The notes under the pieces: model-generated
The model's input: the letters and a program-made list of their open reading frames with translations, nothing else
The model's database searches: none
Told to the model about the DNA's origin: nothing
From: Roseomonas aerilata DSM 19363
GTDB taxonomy: Bacteria; Pseudomonadota; Alphaproteobacteria; Acetobacterales; Acetobacteraceae
Length of the DNA: 64,000 nt
Direction: 5' to 3'
NCBI RefSeq assembly: GCF_000711725.1
Contig: NZ_JONP01000001.1
Span: forward strand, 62,001 to 126,000
Made by a program: the position numbers and the translations under genes
Shown here: piece after piece, positions 62,071 to 64,000 of the stretch
Layout of the letters: every line of letters starts with the position of its first letter
How positions within the stretch are numbered: the stretch's first letter is position 1

Positions 62071-63027
62071 CTACTCCGCCTGCACGCCCAGTTCGCGCAG
62101 GATGCGCCCATAGCTCGCGAATTCCTCGCGCAGCATTGTGTTCAACTGCGCCCGCGGCACGAAGGAGGCGGGCGCGCGGGTGGTCGCCAGGACCTGCCTG
62201 ACCACCGGCGTCTCCAGACTGGCGCGGCAGGCCTCCTCCAGCCGGTCGAGCACCGGCGCCGGCGTGCCGCGCGGCGCGTAGATCCCGACCTGGCTGAGCT
62301 GCAGCGCGTCGATCCCCTGCTCCCGCGCCGTCGGCACGTCCGGGAAGTCCGGATGCCGGCGGTCTGAGAAGACCGCGATCAGCCGCATCCGCCCGGCCTG
62401 CACCATCTCCGCCGCCGAGGACACGACCGCCGCCGAGAAGTCCAGCCGCCCGGCCAGCGTGTCGTTCAGATGCGCCGCCTCCCCGCGATAGGGGATGTGG
62501 TTGAAATCCACCCCCGTCGCCTTCTGCACGCGCCAGACGCCGAGTTGTGGCAGGGAGTTCGGTCCCGGGCTGCCGAAGCTCAGCGGCCGCCGCCGCCCCT
62601 CCGCCACGAGGTCGGGCAGCGTGCGGATCGGGCTCTCCGCGCGCACGACCACGCCGAGGATATTCTCGTGCGTGCCGCAGATCGCCTCGAACTTCTCGGG
62701 GTCGGTGCCGGCGTTCCTCACCATGTGCGGCTGCACGACGATCGCCGTCATCGGCGTGTGGCCGAGGGTGTAGCCGTCCGGCGCGCTCGTCGCGACGGTT
62801 CGCATCCCCACCACGCCCGATCCGCCGTCGCGCGTGATGAGCACCAGCGGCTGGCCGAGCACCCGCTGGAAGTGCTCGCCCATCGCGCGGATCAGCACGT
62901 CCGCGGTGCCCGGCGAGTAGGGCATGATCATCGTGATCGGCTTGTCCGGATAATCCGCCCGGGCAGGCAGGGCGGCACCGAGGGCAAGCATCGGCGCCAG
63001 CACGGCGCCCAGCAGCAAGCGGCGCAT
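62071..63027 (-). CDS. TctC/Bug-family tripartite tricarboxylate binding protein
   Basis: A 318-residue periplasmic binding protein of the Bug (TctC) family with a signal peptide (about 1-24, ending PARADYPDKP). Typical are the motif ITMIMPYSPGTADVLIR, GYTLGHTPMT and IPYRGEAAHLNDTLAGRLDF. These proteins bind carboxylates or amides. TctA and TctB membrane partners are absent here, as is common where Bug proteins are numerous. GGAGG precedes the ATG. It starts 4 bp after the cyclase-family gene, so the two are surely co-transcribed. Confidence 0.92.
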   Translation of the reverse strand: MRRLLLGAVLAPMLALGAALPARADYPDKPITMIMPYSPGTADVLIRAMGEHFQRVLGQPLVLITRDGGSGVVGMRTVATSAPDGYTLGHTPMTAIVVQPHMVRNAGTDPEKFEAICGTHENILGVVVRAESPIRTLPDLVAEGRRRPLSFGSPGPNSLPQLGVWRVQKATGVDFNHIPYRGEAAHLNDTLAGRLDFSAAVVSSAAEMVQAGRMRLIAVFSDRRHPDFPDVPTAREQGIDALQLSQVGIYAPRGTPAPVLDRLEEACRASLETPVVRQVLATTRAPASFVPRAQLNTMLREEFASYGRILRELGVQAE

Positions 63028-63031
63028 GGCG

Positions 63032-63820
63032 CTAATCCTCCAGGATGGCCACGGCGCGGGTCCAGCCCGCCGAGGCCCGGTGGATCTTCACGGGGAAGCA
63101 CGCCACGGTGAACCCGTCCGCCGGCAGGCTCTCGAGGCTGGAGAGCTTCTCCATGTGGCAGTAGCCGATCTCCCGCCCCGCCCGGTGCCCCTCCCAGATG
63201 AGCGAGGCATCGCCTGTCTCCGCCACGCGCCGCCGCGTGTGGGAGAAGGGCGCGTCCCAGGACCAGGCATCGGTGCCCACCACGCGCACGCCGCGCTCCA
63301 GCAGCCACATCGTCGCCGCCTTGCCCATGCCGCAGCCGGTGTCGATGTAGTCGTCCTCGCCGTAGCGGCTGGCCGCGCGCGTGTTCACCACCACGATCTC
63401 GAAGGGCCGGATCTCGTGCCCGATGCGCTTCAGCTCCGCCTCCACCTCGTCCGGCTGCACCACATGCCCGTCCGGCAGGTGCCGGAAGTCGAGCTTCACG
63501 CCGGGGTTGAAGCACCAGTCCAGCGGCACCTCGTCGATCCGCATCGAGGGCCGCCCGCCCGGCACCAGCGCCTCGTCCATGCGCGAGAAGTAGTGGTAGG
63601 GCGCGTCGAGATGCGTGCCGTTATGCGTGGAGATGTTCACCTGCTCCACCGCCGCGTACTCGCCCTCCGGCAGCGCCTCCACGCCCACGCCCATGTACTC
63701 GGCCATGCCGGGCGCGGTCATGCGGTGGTCGCGGTACTCGATCTTCGGCAGCATCTGCGGCGGGTCGCTCGCAATCCCCGCCTTCAGCGTGGACGAGATG
63801 TCGATGATCCTGCGTGGCAT
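63032..63820 (-). CDS. Cyclase-family (kynurenine formamidase-like) metal hydrolase
   Basis: A 262-residue member of the cyclase/KynB-like fold, a metal-dependent amide or ester hydrolase. The diagnostic HxGTHxDxPxH motif is present as HNGTHLDAPYH at about 66-76. Later landmarks are DTGCGMGKAATMWLLERGV and VVGTDAWSWD. The substrate may be an N-formyl or cyclic compound; the kynurenine pathway is not implied, as no partner is near. AGGAAG precedes the ATG. The downstream TctC gene is 4 bp away and the fumarylacetoacetase gene lies 36 bp upstream, suggesting one catabolic transcript. Confidence 0.88.
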   Translation of the reverse strand: MPRRIIDISSTLKAGIASDPPQMLPKIEYRDHRMTAPGMAEYMGVGVEALPEGEYAAVEQVNISTHNGTHLDAPYHYFSRMDEALVPGGRPSMRIDEVPLDWCFNPGVKLDFRHLPDGHVVQPDEVEAELKRIGHEIRPFEIVVVNTRAASRYGEDDYIDTGCGMGKAATMWLLERGVRVVGTDAWSWDAPFSHTRRRVAETGDASLIWEGHRAGREIGYCHMEKLSSLESLPADGFTVACFPVKIHRASAGWTRAVAILED

Positions 63821-63856
63821 TCTTCCTGTTTCCTCGTAGCGCGGCCCCGCCGCGTT

Positions 63857-64000
63857 TCAGTCCGCCGGCCAGGCCGGCGCGGGCAGCACCACGGCCCGGC
63901 ACTCCCCGAAGCCGATCGACACAGCGCCCTCCGCATGCGCCCGCCCGCGGAAGATCACCTCGTCCCCGTCCTCAAGGAAGCGCCGCGTCTCGCCACCGGG
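63857..64000 (-). CDS. Fumarylacetoacetase-like protein, C-terminal end (cut by the window)
   Basis: Only 47 C-terminal codons are in the window. They read RRFLEDGDEVIFRGRAHA, then GFGECRAVVLPAP. This matches the end of fumarylacetoacetase, the last enzyme of tyrosine/homogentisate breakdown (fumarylacetoacetate to fumarate and acetoacetate). The short fragment makes the assignment provisional. It is read into the cyclase gene 36 bp downstream. Confidence 0.7.
   Translation of the reverse strand, partial: PGGETRRFLEDGDEVIFRGRAHAEGAVSIGFGECRAVVLPAPAWPAD

Overview
The window reads as an ordinary chromosomal stretch of a very GC-rich alphaproteobacterium. The most likely family is Acetobacteraceae (Roseomonas-like); that placement is inferred from gene content and base composition, not from a tree. 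Supporting signs seen directly are a permuted two-piece tmRNA gene, an alpha-type SspB, rnpB placed upstream of the mraZ/dcw cluster, a gph/glmU/glmS neighbourhood, Mrp next to hflKC-degP, and several orphan periplasmic binding proteins. No insertion sequence, prophage, integrase, CRISPR array or recognisable defence island was found. GC-rich sequence throws off very long antisense reading frames, and these were left out.

Layout. 1-5.3 kb: start of the division/cell-wall cluster on the minus strand (mraZ, rsmH, ftsL, ftsI, murE running off the left edge), with a triple TGGG MraZ-type box upstream. 5.4-7.6 kb: rnpB, an AmpD-like amidase and a DjlA-like co-chaperone. 7.8-13.9 kb: a long AsmA-family protein, then a LysR regulator divergent from a small NmrA / DUF1857 / NAD(P)-binding set. 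13.9-21.9 kb: a ribbon-helix-helix protein with fumC, a D-threonine aldolase/D-serine dehydratase-like gene with VOC and RidA partners, a soluble GAF-HWE kinase, a class I fumarase, then sspB beside ssrA. 22-29 kb: thyX, an SDR, a ribokinase-like kinase, a Tat-exported M20 hydrolase, an acyltransferase and Mrp. 29-34.6 kb: hflK-hflC-degP and an orphan UgpB-like protein. 34.6-40 kb: sugar-acid metabolism (mannitol dehydrogenase family, IlvD/Edd dehydratase), a SerA-type dehydrogenase and SCO1. 40-48.7 kb: an unusual Ser-Pro-Pro-linked Calx-beta protein, Lrp divergent from a fused indolepyruvate ferredoxin oxidoreductase, an acyl-CoA dehydrogenase and two small exported proteins. 48.7-56.1 kb: an M20 peptidase, a globin-coupled chemoreceptor, an NCS2 permease with an extra C-terminal domain, an EF-hand protein, tRNA-Val(CAC), DUF3108 and a ModA-like binding protein. 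56.1-64 kb: gph, glmU-glmS, an Fsr-like MFS carrier, a PhnB-like VOC protein, a TctC binding protein, a cyclase, and the end of a fumarylacetoacetase at the right edge.

Functional links. Peptidoglycan synthesis and precursors recur (dcw genes, glmU, glmS, amidase). Protein quality control is represented by tmRNA, SspB, HflKC, DegP and DjlA. I did not find a convincing new multi-gene system. The most unusual items are the FtsL with a roughly 260-residue Ala/Pro-rich extension, the NCS2 permease with a possible degenerate HATPase-like tail, the Ser-Pro-Pro-linked Calx-beta protein, the tmRNA/SspB adjacency with a readable tag, and a 13-bp repeat that places stop codons in all three frames after fumC.
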